From NCBI RefSeq assembly GCF_014644315.1, contig NZ_BMKL01000001.1, forward strand, positions 1,003,001 to 1,067,000: a stretch of 64,000 nt of DNA, in the 5' to 3' direction. The position numbers and the translations under genes were made by a program. Shown piece after piece: positions 62,270-64,000 of the stretch. The DNA comes from Tsuneonella deserti (GTDB taxonomy: Bacteria; Pseudomonadota; Alphaproteobacteria; Sphingomonadales; Sphingomonadaceae). The notes under the pieces are model-generated. The model had not been told where the DNA came from, searched no databases, and worked only from the letters and a program-made list of their open reading frames with translations. Within the stretch, counting starts at the first letter, position 1. Each line of letters starts with the position of its first letter.

Positions 62270-63142
62270 TCAGCCGCAACGAGCGGAGCGGATGACGTCG
62301 GTTCCCTTTTCCATCGTTACGTTGAGACGATCGGAGCGGTAGTCCATCGTCACGACGCTGTCGGGATAGAGCCAGCGTATCGACTTCGCGCCGGTCGCGG
62401 CTTGGACCGCGGCGCGCACCTCGGGAGTCGCTTTCTTGCCGAACCAGGCGTTCGCCTTGTCCGCGCGGCAGGCATTGGCAGGCGGCTCGGCGGCGGGCTC
62501 AGGCTCGCCGGCCGTCCTTTCGAACGCGGCGGTGAGATCCAGCTCGACCTCATCGGATACCAAGGGGATGCCGGTGGTGATGCCGAAATCGCTCCGCTTG
62601 ATGAGGGCGCGTCCCGAAAACCCGACAGTCTCCTTGCCCATCATTGACCCGGCCCCGGTGAACCGCGCCTGGATCGCCACCGGGCGGGTATGTCCGTTTA
62701 GCGTCAGGTCGCCGACGATATATGCGCCAAGCCCGTCGACGCTTGGCGAAACGCTGGTCGAGACGAAGCGCGCGGGCTGCGGGGAGGGGCCGAAGAAGTC
62801 GGGCTTGCCGCCGTCCTTGCCCGGACGCAGCAAGTGGTCGTGCAGACCCTGGCTCGCGACGACGGGAGCGATCGGGATCGTCACGTCCACCTTGGCCGCG
62901 GCCGGGTGCGCCGGATCGAGCGTGAGCGTGCCGGTCACGTCTCCGAACAATCCGAAATAGTCGCTGAAGCCGAGGTGATCGACCCGCCAGCCGACGAGAG
63001 TGTGATTGGGATCCGCCTGGTAGGTCCCGCCAGTCACGCGCGAGACATCCATCGCTCCCGGCTTTTCGGTCGGCATCTGGGCGACCGCGACACTGCCGAG
63101 GGCGGCAGCGGCGAGGAGTGTGATCGGCAGCAATCGGGGCAT
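62270..63142 (-). CDS. YceI-domain protein fused to an I78 peptidase-inhibitor domain
   Basis: 290 residues from the ATG at 63142 (CGGAG upstream). A signal peptide (LLPITLLAAAALGSVAVAQ), then YceI (about residues 40-200): GTYQADPNHTLVGWRVDHLGFSDYFGLFG, ADVTIPIAPV-like strand, and FVSTSVSPSVDGLGAYIVGDLTLNGHTRPV. YceI is a periplasmic lipocalin-like fold binding isoprenoid lipids. After a short Pro/Glu linker the C-terminal about 70 residues match the I78 (Elastase inhibitor AFLEI) pattern: CRADKANAWFGKKATPEV and VTMDYRSDRLNVTMEKG with the closing ARCG. Confidence 0.85.
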   Translation of the reverse strand: MPRLLPITLLAAAALGSVAVAQMPTEKPGAMDVSRVTGGTYQADPNHTLVGWRVDHLGFSDYFGLFGDVTGTLTLDPAHPAAAKVDVTIPIAPVVASQGLHDHLLRPGKDGGKPDFFGPSPQPARFVSTSVSPSVDGLGAYIVGDLTLNGHTRPVAIQARFTGAGSMMGKETVGFSGRALIKRSDFGITTGIPLVSDEVELDLTAAFERTAGEPEPAAEPPANACRADKANAWFGKKATPEVRAAVQAATGAKSIRWLYPDSVVTMDYRSDRLNVTMEKGTDVIRSARCG

Positions 63143-63203
63143 CGGCAATCTCCGGCAATGAGGCCGAAGATTGCCGCCGAAACGTGCCCAAGTCCACCGC
63201 GTG

Positions 63204-64000
<797 letters not shown>

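Overview
The window reads as a chromosomal segment of a GC-rich alphaproteobacterium of the order Sphingomonadales, most likely Erythrobacteraceae. The evidence is the alphaproteobacterial LexA operator type (GAAC-N7-GAAC), the PrsK/PrsR/PrsT exopolysaccharide regulators beside a TIGR03013-type sugar transferase, the order zapA - 6S RNA - 5-formyltetrahydrofolate cyclo-ligase, the long isocitrate lyase with a ScfR/RamB-type regulator, and the class I aldolase in a tkt-gap-pgk-fba cluster. No rRNA, CRISPR array or insertion sequence is visible.

Layout. 1-3263: a partial membrane-anchored protein at the left edge, an empty stretch, and a tyrosine recombinase starting just past the 3' end of tRNA-Pro(CGG). 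3367-9143: thyA, a branched-chain 2-oxoacid dehydrogenase operon (E1 alpha, E1 beta, E2) and two small conserved genes. 9313-11319: tRNA-Asp, DUF2842, cyclo-ligase, 6S RNA, zapA and a small coiled-coil gene. 11492-17143: central carbon genes tkt, gap, pgk, a thioesterase and fba. 17255-20269: an accessory patch (CPBP protease, glycine-zipper protein, barstar-like protein, lipoprotein, DUF72) separated by related intergenic repeats. 20258-26903: thiE, an OPT transporter, L,D-transpeptidase and M23 envelope enzymes, efp, an inositol-phosphatase family gene and tRNA-Leu. 27091-30393: aceA and its divergent regulator. 30461-37255: exopolysaccharide/PEP-CTERM regulation. 37295-42483: transporters, DUF475 and panB.

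42556-51906 is the most interesting part: a DNA-damage island. ImuA-ImuB and, about 3 kb away, a radical SAM protein, a DUF4130-UdgX fusion and DnaE2 are arranged in two transcription units. Each unit is preceded by a perfect 15-bp GAAC-N7-GAAC LexA box, and a DUF72 gene lies between them facing the second box. This predicts one SOS regulon joining the ImuA/ImuB/DnaE2 mutasome to a uracil-capturing protein and an uncharacterised radical SAM enzyme.

52108-64000: a DUF47/PiT phosphate uptake pair, two tandem tRNA-Glu genes, recJ, a flavin reductase, an unrecognised conserved gene, a frameshifted AHH-type nuclease gene, a nitronate monooxygenase/amidohydrolase pair, leuA with a strongly structured 108-nt leader, a YceI domain fused to an I78 protease-inhibitor domain, and the 3' part of ilvC running off the right edge.

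Within units the coding is tight: neighbours commonly overlap by 1-17 bases (for example TGATG or ATGA junctions), which I used to choose several starts.
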